A stretch of 64,000 bases of DNA from Caulochytrium protostelioides (Eukaryota; Chytridiomycota; Caulochytriomycetes; Caulochytriales; Caulochytriaceae). Within the stretch, counting starts at the first letter, position 1, and the number at the start of each line of letters is the position of its first letter. The position numbers and the translations under genes were made by a program. Below are positions 51,301-60,754 of this stretch, piece after piece. The notes beneath the pieces were generated by a model, which worked only from the letters and a program-made list of their open reading frames with translations, was not told the origin of the DNA and did no database searches. Where the stretch lies: assembly GCA_003615045.1 (NCBI GenBank), contig ML014167.1:45261-109260 (forward strand), read 5' to 3'.

Positions 51301-54300
51301 GCGCCCCATAAACGAGCTAAGGTCGTTCATGTCCTCGTTGATGGCCATCAGCTGCCGGATCGTCAGCTGCTCGGGCTCGTGCGGGCGGTCGCCGGCCTCG
51401 AGGCCGGCGGGGCCGTCCATGCCGGGCGGTGCAGGCGCAGCGCCGTCGTGCGGCGTCGAGATCATCAGCGTGCGTGACGGCGCGACCGTGCCGTCGACGG
51501 CCTGCACCATGATGGATGAGGGCTGCGACGGCGCCGGTGGGCCGATCTGCTCCTGGACCGGGAAGCGCGGCGGCTGGCCGGATGAGGGCGGCGAGGCGGC
51601 GGCGGTGACGGGAGCGCCGCCGGCGGGCGTGGCGACGGCCGCCAGCGTGGCGGCCGGCGAAGGCTGTCCCGAGACGGGCCCGGGCGGTGTCGCGAATGGC
51701 GTCGTCATCGCGCCGTGGGCGCCTGCCGGCACGGGCGTCGGCGTCGCGGAGGTGGAGGCCGTCGAGTAGCTGTGGGCGCTGCCGGGCGCGCTGAGCAGTC
51801 GCCCCGAGTCGGGCGTCGTGATGCTGGAGGCGTGCGACTCGGCCGAGACTTCGCGCGAGTGCGCTGCGCCGGCCATGCCGAACTCGACCGGGAAGCGCGG
51901 CACGCCGCCGCCGCCGGACGCCGTCCCGTTGTGGCGGCGCGCCATGGACGGGTCGGACGCGGCGTTGATCATGGTGGATGCCGTCGCCGTTGTCGTCGCG
52001 GTCCCGGCCGTGCCGGTCGTCGACGTGGTAGCCGCCACGCCCGGAGTGGCGACCGCCGGGGGCGTAGCATCCACGACGGCGATCATGGGTGGCCGCGGCA
52101 CCGCGAGCGCGGGCATGGCGCCGCCGTTGGCACTGCCGCCATTGGCGCTGCCGTCGGTGCTGACGGCCGACGGCGAGGTTTGGGCCGGAAGCGCGTGGGT
52201 CATGGAGAGCGGCGACGAGACGAAGGAGGACTGGCGCCGAATAAAGATGTTTTCGAGGGCGATGCGGCCGGTGCCGGGCGCCGGGTCGCCGGTGCCCGGC
52301 GCGGCACTGGAGACGAGCCGGCGGTGTCCGGCGGCATCGGGCTGCATCATCATGCCGTCGAGGGCGCGCTCGTCCTTCTGCTGCTGCTCGTGCTGCTGAA
52401 GCGCGACAATGGGGTCGAAATCGCTGACCCAGCCGCTGAAGTTGATCTTGCGGGCCTTGAGGTCGAGGTACGCGCCGCGCTCGACGATGTGGCCGTTCTT
52501 GACGACGATGATGTCGTCGCACGCTGGGAGCAGCCACTTCTGCTGCGTGACCAGCACGACGGCGGTGTGGCGCGCCATTGTGCGGATGCAGTCCTTGAAC
52601 ATGCGCTTCGCCATCTTCTGGTCGAAGTCGATCAAGCAGTCCTCAAGCAGCACAATGTCCGGGTCCGCGTAGTAGCACCGCGCCAGCGAGATCTTTTGTC
52701 GCTGCGCGCCGGTCAGGAAGACGTCGTCGACGAGGGCGTGGTCCCCGTTCGTCATGACCATGAAGTCGTCCTTGAGGCCCGTGACACGGATCACGTCGTT
52801 GTAGCGCTTCTCGTCGTACGCGAGGCCAAAGGTGATGTTGTCTTGGATCGTCTCCGAGAGCAGCCACGGCTCCTGCGGGACGTATCCGCAGCGGCCCCAC
52901 TGCTCGAACTTGCCCGACACGGGCTTGATCTGCCCCATGATCGCCGCAAGCAGCGATTTGCCGGACGCAATGTCGCCGACGACCGCGATAATGCGCCCGC
53001 GGTACAGGGTGAGATCGAGGTCTTCGAGGTGCGGATGCTCAATGTCGCCGTCCCAGCTGAAGCTGGCGCACGTCAGCTTAAGCACCATGCTGCTGCCACT
53101 GCCGCCACGGCTGGAGTCGGCGACGGCGGCGCCACCGGGGCCCGTTAGGGGACGTGCGGCGGTGGGCGACGTGGCCGCTTCATTTTCGTCGCGTGGCGGC
53201 GGCGGCGGGAGGATCGTTGACGCGAGGTCTTCGACCTCGTCGAGGATAAAGAACTCGAGCAGGCGGTCGAGGGCGGCGCCGGCGCCGTTGACGGCGCGGA
53301 TGGACGTCGGCAGGACGGCGAGCGGGTACCGCAGCGTGTTGAACACCGCGAGCAAGCGGAACGTCTCGGTCGCCGGGAGGCCGACGTGACGCACGTGGAT
53401 GTAGGTCACGAGGCAGATGAGCGTGGACAGCACGGGCGCAATAAAGATGACGCTGAGCCCGGCGGTGCGGGCCGCGAGGGCGCGCTTCAGGTGGATCATT
53501 TCATCGCGACGCGCCTGCGCCACTTTGCGGCCGTACACGGGCTCGAGCGCGTAGTACTTGATGAGTTTCATGGCGCTCAGGATCTCGGAAATGAGGTTGA
53601 CGCGCTTGGTGACTAGGTCGGTCGTTTTGTTGGAGAGCCGCGAGGCCCGGATGCCGAGATAGATCTGGGCGGGTAAAAAGATGAGGAAGATGAGGCCAAA
53701 CGAGGGCAGCCCGCTGACTCCGAGATCGACGCAGACCAGTGTGCAGACGAGCAGGCACTCCATGATGGCGCCCCAGAGCAGATGCAGATTGACGGCGGCT
53801 TCGGCAATGCGGTTGCACTCGTAGCTAATGAGGTTGACAATGTCGCCAACGCCGCCGCGGACGTAGCTCACGCGCAAGCTCTTGCGGTACACGAGCACGA
53901 TGAGCCCGGCACGCACCTGGATGCCGATGCGGGTGCAGTGCCAGCTCAGCTGGTGGTAGCACACGGTGGCCGCCAGCGTCGAGCCCCACAGCGCCAACGC
54001 ATACCCGAACCCGACGGGCGTCCGCACCACGCCGCTGTCGGCATAGGAGATGAGGTAGCCGATGATCATGTAGCTGCCGAGCCACGTGCACGCGGCCCAG
54101 ACGAGCTTCCACAGCCCGAGCATCACGAAGCGGATGCCGTACACGTGGAACAGCACGCGGATAAGCGAGGGGTCCTGGGGATGCCGCGCCATCTCGCTCT
54201 GCCACGCGGCCTCCATGCGGTCGCCGTTGTGCTGGGCGGTCTCGCTCTCGCGCAGCGTGAACGCGACGTGGTGGATGTTCTCGGCCTTATGACACAGCCA

Positions 54301-55974
54301 CACAAGCTTCGCGACCCACAGAAAGAACCAGCGCGACAGCAGGTTGCCGCCGTCGAGCAGGAACCGGGTGCGCTTGCGGCGGCGCTTGCGGTGTCGGGCG
54401 CGCGCCGCGTCACGGTGGTGGCCCCGCGTCGCGCGGTGCCCGTGGCCGTGGTGATGGTGCGACGCCGCGGCGGTCGTGTTGGCGGTCGCCGTCGTGCCGT
54501 GGCTCGACTGCGAGCCGTGGTCACCCTTGATGCTGACGCTGGAGCGGCTCGCACGCGCAGCACCGTGCCGCGAGGGGTGGCGGTGGTGGGTGCTGCTGCT
54601 GCTGCTGGAGAGCGGCTCCGCATGCCCGTCGTCCTTCGCGTGGTACGGGTAGTGGTGGCCGCTGCTGTCGCTCGAGTCGTCCGGACTGTCGATCTGGACA
54701 ATGATCTCGTGGCCACGGCCGTCCGACGCGTGGTGGTGCCGGTCCGAAGAGTGCCGCCGGTCGTGGCTCGTGTCCCGCGGGTGCGGGTCGCGGCTCCGCT
54801 CGCGGCCGCTGCCGCCGGGGCTCTGCGAAAGGGCATGATCGCGGTCACGGTCACGGTCGCGGTCGCGACGGCTCGTCCGTTCGCCGGTCTCGCGGGAGCG
54901 CTCCCGCGAACTCCGACCCGCGTCGCTGCGACTCCGATCCCGATGCTCGCGGATCTCGCCGTGCTCCAAGTCGGTACAGCGATGCCGCGCGCTGCCGTCG
55001 CGATGCTTCTTCTTGCGGCGGCGCGGCCGCTCGCTGCGGTCGCTGCGGTCACTGCGATCGCTGCGGTCGCTGCGGTGGCCGTGCTCGCGGTCTCGGTCGC
55101 GGTCACTGCGGCGCGAGCGGTCGCCGCGGCGGCCGCGGCCGCGCTCATGGAGCTCGGCCGCGAGCTCGGCCGCCGCGAGGCTCATCTCGAACGCGCCATC
55201 GTCGTCGTCGTCCGAGACCACGGGCTGCCCGTTCGCGTCCAGACGTCCGTCGTAGAAGGGGAAGTCCTCGTGGTCGCTGCCGCCGCTCATACTGCCGTGG
55301 CCGCCCGACGCTTCCAGCGGCAGCCCGACATCGTGCAGCTGGTCGTCCTCGCCGAGCACCGAGATGCAGGGCTCGGCTGAGTCGGGTGCCGTCGTCGTGA
55401 CGCGGGTCAGGGACACATGGCTCGGACGCCGTTCGGACGGCGCGGAGGCGGCGGCTGCGGCCGCCGTGGTCGCTGAGCGCCGCGATGACGAGGAGGACGA
55501 GGCGCCGGCCGTTGGCGAGGCATCGCTGGCTGGTGCCGCTGCTGCGGAGTGGGAGGACGCTGTGACGGCAGTCGAGCCGTTGGGGGTGATGGAAGCGGCG
55601 GCAGATAAGGAGACGCCATGGCCGTTCTTGGCGGCCGACCCGGACGTCCCGCCGCCGTAGGCGTGGCGGTCCTCGGCGACGGCGTCCGCAGCCGAGGCAT
55701 GGCCGACAAGCGAGATGCCGACGAGACCCGCATCATCCTCATCCGATTCTTCGTAGTCGCTGCGGGTGCCGCCCGGGGCGGCATTGCGGCCGTGATCGTC
55801 GACGTTGACGTCGTCGTCGTCCGCGGCGTCGTCGTCCTCATCGCACCCGGCGTCGTCCTCGGCGAGCGAGGAAGCGACGCGGCGGATGACTTCGCGCGAG
55901 CGCGCGGCGGCGGCTTCCTGCTCCTGCCGCTGCTGCTGTAGCGACGGACCGAAGCAGTCGGTGGCGTTCGGCAT
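48349..55974 (-). CDS. Giant ABCC/MRP-type ABC protein with degenerate ATP sites
   Basis: A 2541-residue protein. Residues 1-~535 are disordered, with acidic, Ser-rich and Arg/Ser/Asp/His-repeat stretches. TMD1 (about 540-930), NBD1 (about 985-1170), a ~530-residue disordered linker, TMD2 (about 1695-1990), NBD2 (about 2030-2250) and a disordered tail follow, the core order of short ABCC exporters (about 1500 residues). NBD1 keeps Walker A GDIASGKS and the Q-loop, but its signature is LTGAQ, Walker B reads IVLLEDCLIDFD and the H-loop His is Gln (LVTQQ). NBD2 keeps Walker A GKKGSGKST and Asp-Glu (IVIYDEP), but the Q-loop is Asp (IVPDDP), the signature is FSLAE and the H-loop His is Thr (ILTTRF). 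ATP binding may persist; hydrolysis is doubtful. The ends and membrane parts are clearly ABCC-like. Substrate is unknown. The frame is intact, so it is not a pseudogene. Confidence 0.9.
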   Translation of the reverse strand: MPNATDCFGPSLQQQRQEQEAAAARSREVIRRVASSLAEDDAGCDEDDDAADDDDVNVDDHGRNAAPGGTRSDYEESDEDDAGLVGISLVGHASAADAVAEDRHAYGGGTSGSAAKNGHGVSLSAAASITPNGSTAVTASSHSAAAAPASDASPTAGASSSSSSRRSATTAAAAAASAPSERRPSHVSLTRVTTTAPDSAEPCISVLGEDDQLHDVGLPLEASGGHGSMSGGSDHEDFPFYDGRLDANGQPVVSDDDDDGAFEMSLAAAELAAELHERGRGRRGDRSRRSDRDRDREHGHRSDRSDRSDRSDRSERPRRRKKKHRDGSARHRCTDLEHGEIREHRDRSRSDAGRSSRERSRETGERTSRRDRDRDRDRDHALSQSPGGSGRERSRDPHPRDTSHDRRHSSDRHHHASDGRGHEIIVQIDSPDDSSDSSGHHYPYHAKDDGHAEPLSSSSSSTHHRHPSRHGAARASRSSVSIKGDHGSQSSHGTTATANTTAAASHHHHGHGHRATRGHHRDAARARHRKRRRKRTRFLLDGGNLLSRWFFLWVAKLVWLCHKAENIHHVAFTLRESETAQHNGDRMEAAWQSEMARHPQDPSLIRVLFHVYGIRFVMLGLWKLVWAACTWLGSYMIIGYLISYADSGVVRTPVGFGYALALWGSTLAATVCYHQLSWHCTRIGIQVRAGLIVLVYRKSLRVSYVRGGVGDIVNLISYECNRIAEAAVNLHLLWGAIMECLLVCTLVCVDLGVSGLPSFGLIFLIFLPAQIYLGIRASRLSNKTTDLVTKRVNLISEILSAMKLIKYYALEPVYGRKVAQARRDEMIHLKRALAARTAGLSVIFIAPVLSTLICLVTYIHVRHVGLPATETFRLLAVFNTLRYPLAVLPTSIRAVNGAGAALDRLLEFFILDEVEDLASTILPPPPPRDENEAATSPTAARPLTGPGGAAVADSSRGGSGSSMVLKLTCASFSWDGDIEHPHLEDLDLTLYRGRIIAVVGDIASGKSLLAAIMGQIKPVSGKFEQWGRCGYVPQEPWLLSETIQDNITFGLAYDEKRYNDVIRVTGLKDDFMVMTNGDHALVDDVFLTGAQRQKISLARCYYADPDIVLLEDCLIDFDQKMAKRMFKDCIRTMARHTAVVLVTQQKWLLPACDDIIVVKNGHIVERGAYLDLKARKINFSGWVSDFDPIVALQQHEQQQKDERALDGMMMQPDAAGHRRLVSSAAPGTGDPAPGTGRIALENIFIRRQSSFVSSPLSMTHALPAQTSPSAVSTDGSANGGSANGGAMPALAVPRPPMIAVVDATPPAVATPGVAATTSTTGTAGTATTTATASTMINAASDPSMARRHNGTASGGGGVPRFPVEFGMAGAAHSREVSAESHASSITTPDSGRLLSAPGSAHSYSTASTSATPTPVPAGAHGAMTTPFATPPGPVSGQPSPAATLAAVATPAGGAPVTAAASPPSSGQPPRFPVQEQIGPPAPSQPSSIMVQAVDGTVAPSRTLMISTPHDGAAPAPPGMDGPAGLEAGDRPHEPEQLTIRQLMAINEDMNDLSSFMGRQGAPAPPHAHPAPPIFSMPRTGYGGAHTLQARFGVGVGVGVGTGAPPSTAPAVGAVAAPGSGAPPVVSPTGCLPAVPVTTGFPIGATDGTGSDGSTSPSQRMDASQLTTHSIGYFDIGTMTDTGTMQLLQGPEPRRAYDYYLRVSTGSFFSIVAIAVFVMTTLPRFLSDVWLRWAVERQWDWTPGFYLGIYAVFVAWILIGGIVRSGTLIWLTSKKSVALHNRVMKMVLHAPMSFYEATPLGQILANFTRHLFLVDDFLPEVLMQVLSIAPLMLGTLVLLSVVIPWFWATLPVYLVAGWFGVMYGLEADTKLKSLEAANKIPMLSHLSVTLEGLLSIRLYGAQDRFDAYSRQLVDGDHKALYSLMLVRIAYAMALDSVACFLVLMAAVFAVTFHISASDMGLALTNALQLLLFIQWTLRMAGDLHVSMASIASVVWFGNHIPKEIDIIKTSRPDAAWPHAGAIEFRQVSLRYGRLGPAILKGVSFKIAPAEKIGVVGKKGSGKSTLLVALERIVDVDEGDILIDDVDIATLGVRDVRTKLGIVPDDPVLLSGTLRSNLDPYQVKSDEAIWSAIKAVHLGEKIRHFPRQLETTVSEKGKSFSLAERQLFCLARALLFRHRIVIYDEPAMADAETDQLIQAVIREHFTHVTVMILTTRFHLIDLCDRIMVLHNGRVEECDTPAVLLENPRSKFSRMIHQSDVDVDSLFKLHALRRPQHASLQSLSRKGTSPLSASMTSALEEDDSDAGGPTVPATTATTATTSPTARGALGGAHGGSSAAALAPMPQPRRPSLTSHVASLHPAIAAVVNAAAGHATAPHPAVAAAAASSSLSSPTAASLALRLRARGLSGIEGLPAGEAVIGGGPATGSLAHPRCGVLDRAAAPRLGHPASAPFGTLSKPPLPSHLQNEALTGTALAPRARPDGPGPASGSLAVTHRRPSLVSERAAAAAAAAAHASAGPEGMPTIPSSPSLTGAAQHDSADRPA

Positions 55975-57097
55975 GCTTCTGGGCGGGTTCGCCGGGTCGC
56001 CGACGGGACGTGGACAGGGCTAGGCCGAGAGGATCTGGGGGGCCGGCGTCCGCGGCGGACACGGCGGCTGCACAGGGCCACAGAGGGCGGGCGCGGCCAC
56101 ACGGCGTGGCCAGCACGCGGCAACGCGCGGTGATCGGAGAGGGAGGCCCGGGGACGAGCGCGTCGATGGCGACGCGCACGCCGATGGCGACGACCACGGG
56201 ACGCTGACGACGCTCAGGGGTCCGTGGCGGCGGTCCGGAAGAAGCGCAGAGCGCGGCAGTCAAGCATCAACGGCGGAGAAGACGACGGAGCCAATCGAAG
56301 GCCATGACTTGAGCGATGGTCGTGTCGGTGGCTACCCGAGCAATCGGGGGGACGTCACACAAGGCGCAGCAGCAGCAGCAGCAGCGGTAGCGGTAGCGAT
56401 GGCGATGGCGACGACGACGGCGACGGCGACGCGGACGAGAGCCGTCACGATGGCAGGGACCGCAGAACCGAATCGAGCGTCGCGAGACGGCGGCCGCGGG
56501 TCAGATAGTCGGGTCGTGCCACGAGAGGTCGGAGCGGAGCATGACGACGCCTGCACGTGCAGCGGGCAGGATACGACGCGAGCGGGTGTATCAGATGCAT
56601 GCCGGGCGGCCTCCCAACCCGTGGCCGCCGCCATCGCCTCCCTTTCGCTGTCCGCTTTCCACGGGTGGTGTGGCCCTCCCGCCGGTTGGAGGCGGGCGGT
56701 CCGCCGGGAGGGCTCGAAGACGGCGTCCTGGTGCGCCGCCCACTCCCCACGGTTCCGCGGCCTGCGGCCACGTTGTCGCCGCCCCTCGCCCGAGCCGGCG
56801 GTGCTGCCGATGCCGGCGGTGCTGCCGACGCCGACGCCGATGCCGACGCCGCCGATGCCGAATGCCGAATGCCGCCGCCGCCGCCGCCAATGCGGGTGCT
56901 CGTGGCTCGACACCCCAGCCGGGAGACAGCGCCGCCGCAGCCAGGGGGCCTGCCGGGGACTGAGCAAGGTCGAAGGCGCGGCGCCCATGGCGCGAAGAAA
57001 GGGACCGCTGCGGCGGCGGCCGGCAGGCCACGGCCAGCGGAAGCTGAAAACGAAGGCAGATGCGGCGAGGCAGCCGGCCGCGTCGTGCCGGTGGTGG

Positions 57098-57129
<32 letters not shown>

Positions 57130-57956
57130 CGTCGTCGTCGTTGGCCAGCGGGCGCTGGCCCATCCGCTTTACGCGTATGACATGACCTGCGACAGTCCAG
57201 CGTGCGCATACGTGCCGGGCGTCGCGAAGGCGGATCGGCAACCCGCCGTGTGGCCACCGAGACAGCGAGCCGCTGGCAGGCGGCCATGCTGACGATACCC
57301 GAAGGATCAGGATCACGACGCGCAGCACGACACGGCTGAAACGGCTGGGTGCGCGGTCGGGGGAGGTTGCTGATATCGCTGCGGCTGCTGAGCGAGGCCG
57401 AATCCCTCTTCTGTTTCGTGCATGGCCGCGCGACAGAGTGGGGACGGTCCGCTCGGTCGCTGCGCCACCGGGAGACGGGCTGAGTGACTGCGCCACATAC
57501 TCCGACGCGAACCGGAAATGGACGATGGGCTGGTCCGCTCAGGCCGGGGTGGGAGGGTCAGCCGGAGTAGGAGCAGGACCCCTCGCCGGACGGCGGGGTC
57601 TTGTCCCCTCTCGAAGAACACCCTCTCGCGACAAGTCAACGCCCGTCACGATGACCGGCTATCACAAGTCGGCGAGGCCCATCTCGCGCGGGACCTCTCG
57701 ATGCGCTGGCTGGAGGCCGCGGCCGTCATTCCGTCGTGACGCGCTGTCGACGCCGGATTCTCTGCTTCTTGGGCGCTGTTGCCTGAATTGAACCGACCGT
57801 TCCGCTAGATACTCGATCCCGGTGCCGCGTTTGTCGTTGCGCATCCACGAGCTTTGCCACGGCCGCTGCCGCGAGATCAACGCGTACGGCCTGATTGACG
57901 GGCGCCTGCTGACCCCTCTGCTTTCCCCGCACCGTCTAGGCTGCCCCTGAGCGACC
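55975..57956. other. Divergent intergenic region
   Basis: It lies between the start of the minus-strand ABCC-like gene and the start of the plus-strand TRMT2A-like gene, so it should carry both promoters. A CAG repeat (about 56368-56384) and GCCGAT-type repeats near 56800-56860 are present. Open frames overlap on both strands and none is supported. Confidence 0.5.
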
Positions 57957-60530
57957 ATGAGCTCGCTCGAGACGCAGCCGCCGCTGCCGGCCCCTGTGGC
58001 GGCCACGGCGCCCGCGGTCGACGCTGCCACGGCGCCCGCGGTCGACGCTGCCACGGCGCCGCCCAGCGCCAAGAAGGTCCGTCTTGAGACCCCTGCCGCC
58101 GTCGACGCTTCCGTGCCTGCCGCTGCGAGCGACGCTGCCGCTGCCCCCGCGAATGCCGTGGCCGCCACGGATGCCCCTTCTACGGACGCTCTCACGACGG
58201 ACGCTCCCCCGACGGACGCGCCTGCAGCCACCGAGGCCGCTCCGACGGAGGCCGCTCCGAAAGCGGAGGACAATCCGTGCGTGGAAGTTATGCTCGACGG
58301 GATTAACAAGCACGCCGGACCCGCGAACGTCCGCAAGGCGCTGACCAACGCAGGCATCACCGGATGGAACCGGGTGCGGCGCCCCGTGGGCCACACGAAC
58401 GCCTTCCTGCGCTACCCCACGGCGGAGGCGCTGGCGGCCGACGCCGAGAAGCTCTCGACGTTCACCATGGGCCGCGACAAGATTACGTGGAAGCACGTCG
58501 CCGTGCGCGAGCGGCAGGCCGGGCGCATGCAGCAGTTGGCCGGCCGGCGCGCCACGCTCCTCGCCCTCGATGGCGACGACCAGCGCACGCCGGACGAGCG
58601 CCTCGCGGACCAGGTGACGCCGCTGTGGCGGAAGCCCTACGACATGCAGCTCCAGAAGAAGCAGACAGAAGTGATGCACGTCATGCGCGATCTGACGGGG
58701 GCGCTCGGCCTCCGTAGTGGGTCCAGCTTTATTGACCGTCACCTCCGCCGGTTCAAGAAGTCGCGGAATCAGAAGCGTCACCAACCGGATTCGGAGATGG
58801 CGACCGAGGACGGGGACGACCAGCCGCCGAAGCCGACGGTGCCGCTGCCCGGGGACTCGAACACCGGACTTCTGCCCGGCGAGACGCGCGAAGATCGGGG
58901 CCGCCGGCAGTTGCGCTATCTTGAGGGGGCGATGGTAGCGTACGCTGGCGCGCCGTGCCCCGTCGGCACAATCGTGCCCGCGCCGCAGCCCAACGGCTAC
59001 CGCAACAAGTGCGAGTTCACCTTCGGCGTCGACGTCAATGGGGAGCTCACCGTCGGCTTCCTCTGTGGGCTGTTTAAGGAGGGCCACACGGCGGTGCTGG
59101 GGCCGGACGCGTGCCTCCACGTCTCGGACGCCGCCAAGCACGTCGCCCGCGCCCTCCAAGCCTATGCCCGCGACAGTGGGCTACCGGCGTACGACCGCCA
59201 CACCAAAACAGGCTTTTGGCGCTTAGCGGTGGTCCGCACCAACGAGACGGGCGAGATCCAGGTCATTGTTCAGGCCAACGGCGGAGCCACGACGGCGAGT
59301 CGGCTCGCTGCCGTCACCGAGGGCCTCGTGCCCTTCTGGGCTGAGACGGCCGCCACCATTCATCGCGCCGCCGCCGCCGGCGCTGGGGCCGACACCGACA
59401 CCGACGCCCCTGCGTCGACGCCGGCCCCCGCCACCAGTCTGCTCTTCCAGGACTGGCGCGGCGACTTCAACGGCTTCCCGGGGACCGTTTCTGCGCCGGT
59501 GACCGTCCTCAGCGGCCTCCCGTACATCACTGAGCGCTTGTTGGGTCTTGACTTCCGCATCTCGCCGGGTGCCTTCTTCCAGGTCAACACGCCCGCCACC
59601 ATCGGGCTCTACACGTACTTGCGCGAAGCGGTGCTCGCGGCGTTCGCGGCCGCGGCGCCTAGCGACGCGTCGGCGCCGCGGCCGCCATCGCTCGTGCTCG
59701 ACCTCTGCTGCGGCACGGGCACCATCGGCCTCGCCATCGCGCCCGCCGTCACCCACGTCATTGGCGTCGAGATGGTTCCGGCCGCTGTCGATGACGCGAA
59801 GGCCAACGCGGCCGCCCAGGGCCAGACCAACATCGAATTTATCTGCAGCAAGGTCGAGGACGCGATGGACCAAGTTGTCGCGCGCGGCTCGGCCATTGTG
59901 AAGGCCGCTTTGCAGGCCCGCGAGCCGCCGGCCTCCGCTGACGAGGACCCGGCCGCCTCCGCTGCTGCCGGGGCTGCCGCCCTGACCACGGCCGCTGGTA
60001 CCGCCCCCACCACAGCCGATGATACGGCCACGGCCACGGCGGATGATACGGCCACGACCACGACCGATGATACCGCCATGGCCACGGTTGCTGGTACCGT
60101 CCCTGTCACGGCCGCGGGTGCCGCCCCTGCCGCGGCCGATGATACTGCGCCTGCCACGGCCGTTGATACCGCGCCTGCCACGGCCGATGATACCGCGCCT
60201 GCCACGGCCGATGATACCGCGCCTGCCACGGCTGTTGATACCGCCACGGCCACGGCGGTGGAGGCCCCCCAGTGGGTCGCGATTCTTGACCCGCCGCGTG
60301 CCGGCGTTCACCCGTCCGTGATCAGAGCGATTCGCATGTGCCCGCAGATCACTTCCATCATTTACGTGGCGTGCAACGCCAAGGCCGTTGTCTCGAGCGA
60401 CTGGATGACGCTGTGCAGCCCGACGAGCAAGAAGCTCAGCGGCCGGCCCTTCCGCCCCGTTCGCGCGCAGCCCTTCGACTTGTTCCCACACACCCCGCAT
60501 TACGAGCTCGTTGTCGAGTTTACCCGCTAA
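57957..60530 (+). CDS. tRNA (uracil-5-)-methyltransferase, TRMT2A type
   Basis: An 857-residue protein. Residues 1-105 are an Ala/Thr/Asp/Pro-rich extension. Residues about 105-180 form an RRM-like domain (CVEVMLDGINKHAGPANVRK..., ending ITWKHV), as in TRMT2A. The RlmD/TrmA-type methyltransferase follows: NGYRNKCEFTFG near 345, ISPGAFFQVNTPA near 535, the SAM site VLDLCCGTGTIGLAIA near 580, AILDPPRAGVHPSVI near 776 and the catalytic Cys in YVACNAKA near 805. In the family this enzyme makes m5U54 in the T-loop of cytosolic tRNAs, using a Cys-uracil covalent intermediate. Between the SAM site and DPPRAG lies a ~100-residue Asp-Thr-Ala-Pro repeat absent from homologues. The ATG at 57957 follows a stop-containing leader and is the first in frame. 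The gene converges on the BTB gene with 224 bases between stops. Confidence 0.93.
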   Translation: MSSLETQPPLPAPVAATAPAVDAATAPAVDAATAPPSAKKVRLETPAAVDASVPAAASDAAAAPANAVAATDAPSTDALTTDAPPTDAPAATEAAPTEAAPKAEDNPCVEVMLDGINKHAGPANVRKALTNAGITGWNRVRRPVGHTNAFLRYPTAEALAADAEKLSTFTMGRDKITWKHVAVRERQAGRMQQLAGRRATLLALDGDDQRTPDERLADQVTPLWRKPYDMQLQKKQTEVMHVMRDLTGALGLRSGSSFIDRHLRRFKKSRNQKRHQPDSEMATEDGDDQPPKPTVPLPGDSNTGLLPGETREDRGRRQLRYLEGAMVAYAGAPCPVGTIVPAPQPNGYRNKCEFTFGVDVNGELTVGFLCGLFKEGHTAVLGPDACLHVSDAAKHVARALQAYARDSGLPAYDRHTKTGFWRLAVVRTNETGEIQVIVQANGGATTASRLAAVTEGLVPFWAETAATIHRAAAAGAGADTDTDAPASTPAPATSLLFQDWRGDFNGFPGTVSAPVTVLSGLPYITERLLGLDFRISPGAFFQVNTPATIGLYTYLREAVLAAFAAAAPSDASAPRPPSLVLDLCCGTGTIGLAIAPAVTHVIGVEMVPAAVDDAKANAAAQGQTNIEFICSKVEDAMDQVVARGSAIVKAALQAREPPASADEDPAASAAAGAAALTTAAGTAPTTADDTATATADDTATTTTDDTAMATVAGTVPVTAAGAAPAAADDTAPATAVDTAPATADDTAPATADDTAPATAVDTATATAVEAPQWVAILDPPRAGVHPSVIRAIRMCPQITSIIYVACNAKAVVSSDWMTLCSPTSKKLSGRPFRPVRAQPFDLFPHTPHYELVVEFTR
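60005..60258 (+). repeat. 24-bp coding minisatellite in the tRNA methyltransferase gene
   Basis: Imperfect tandem units encode DDTAPATA-like octapeptides (variants DDTATATA, VDTAPATA). The five right-hand units are nearly identical, so they expanded recently. The insert keeps the reading frame and leaves catalytic motifs on both sides intact. Confidence 0.88.
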
Positions 60531-60754
60531 ACACCGTCTTGCCGGGAGATCCATGGAAACTGTCGGATCACGCCAAGGGCGAATCAACCGTATCGACGTA
60601 TCTACTGTTGAAAAATCTATCCGTCTGAGGAACGGGTATCATGAGGATGCGGGTGTATTATGCAGAAAAAAATGCAACGGGATGGAATGCAAAAGAATGA
60701 CCAGGGAAATGGGAGACCCGATGCCCGCTAAGCGTCAGCGAGGATCAGCAACGC

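Noticed and set aside
53782-55380. 532-codon plus-strand frame opposite the ABCC-like gene
   Set aside because: Antisense shadow of a high-GC coding region, Val/Ala-rich without any recognised domain.
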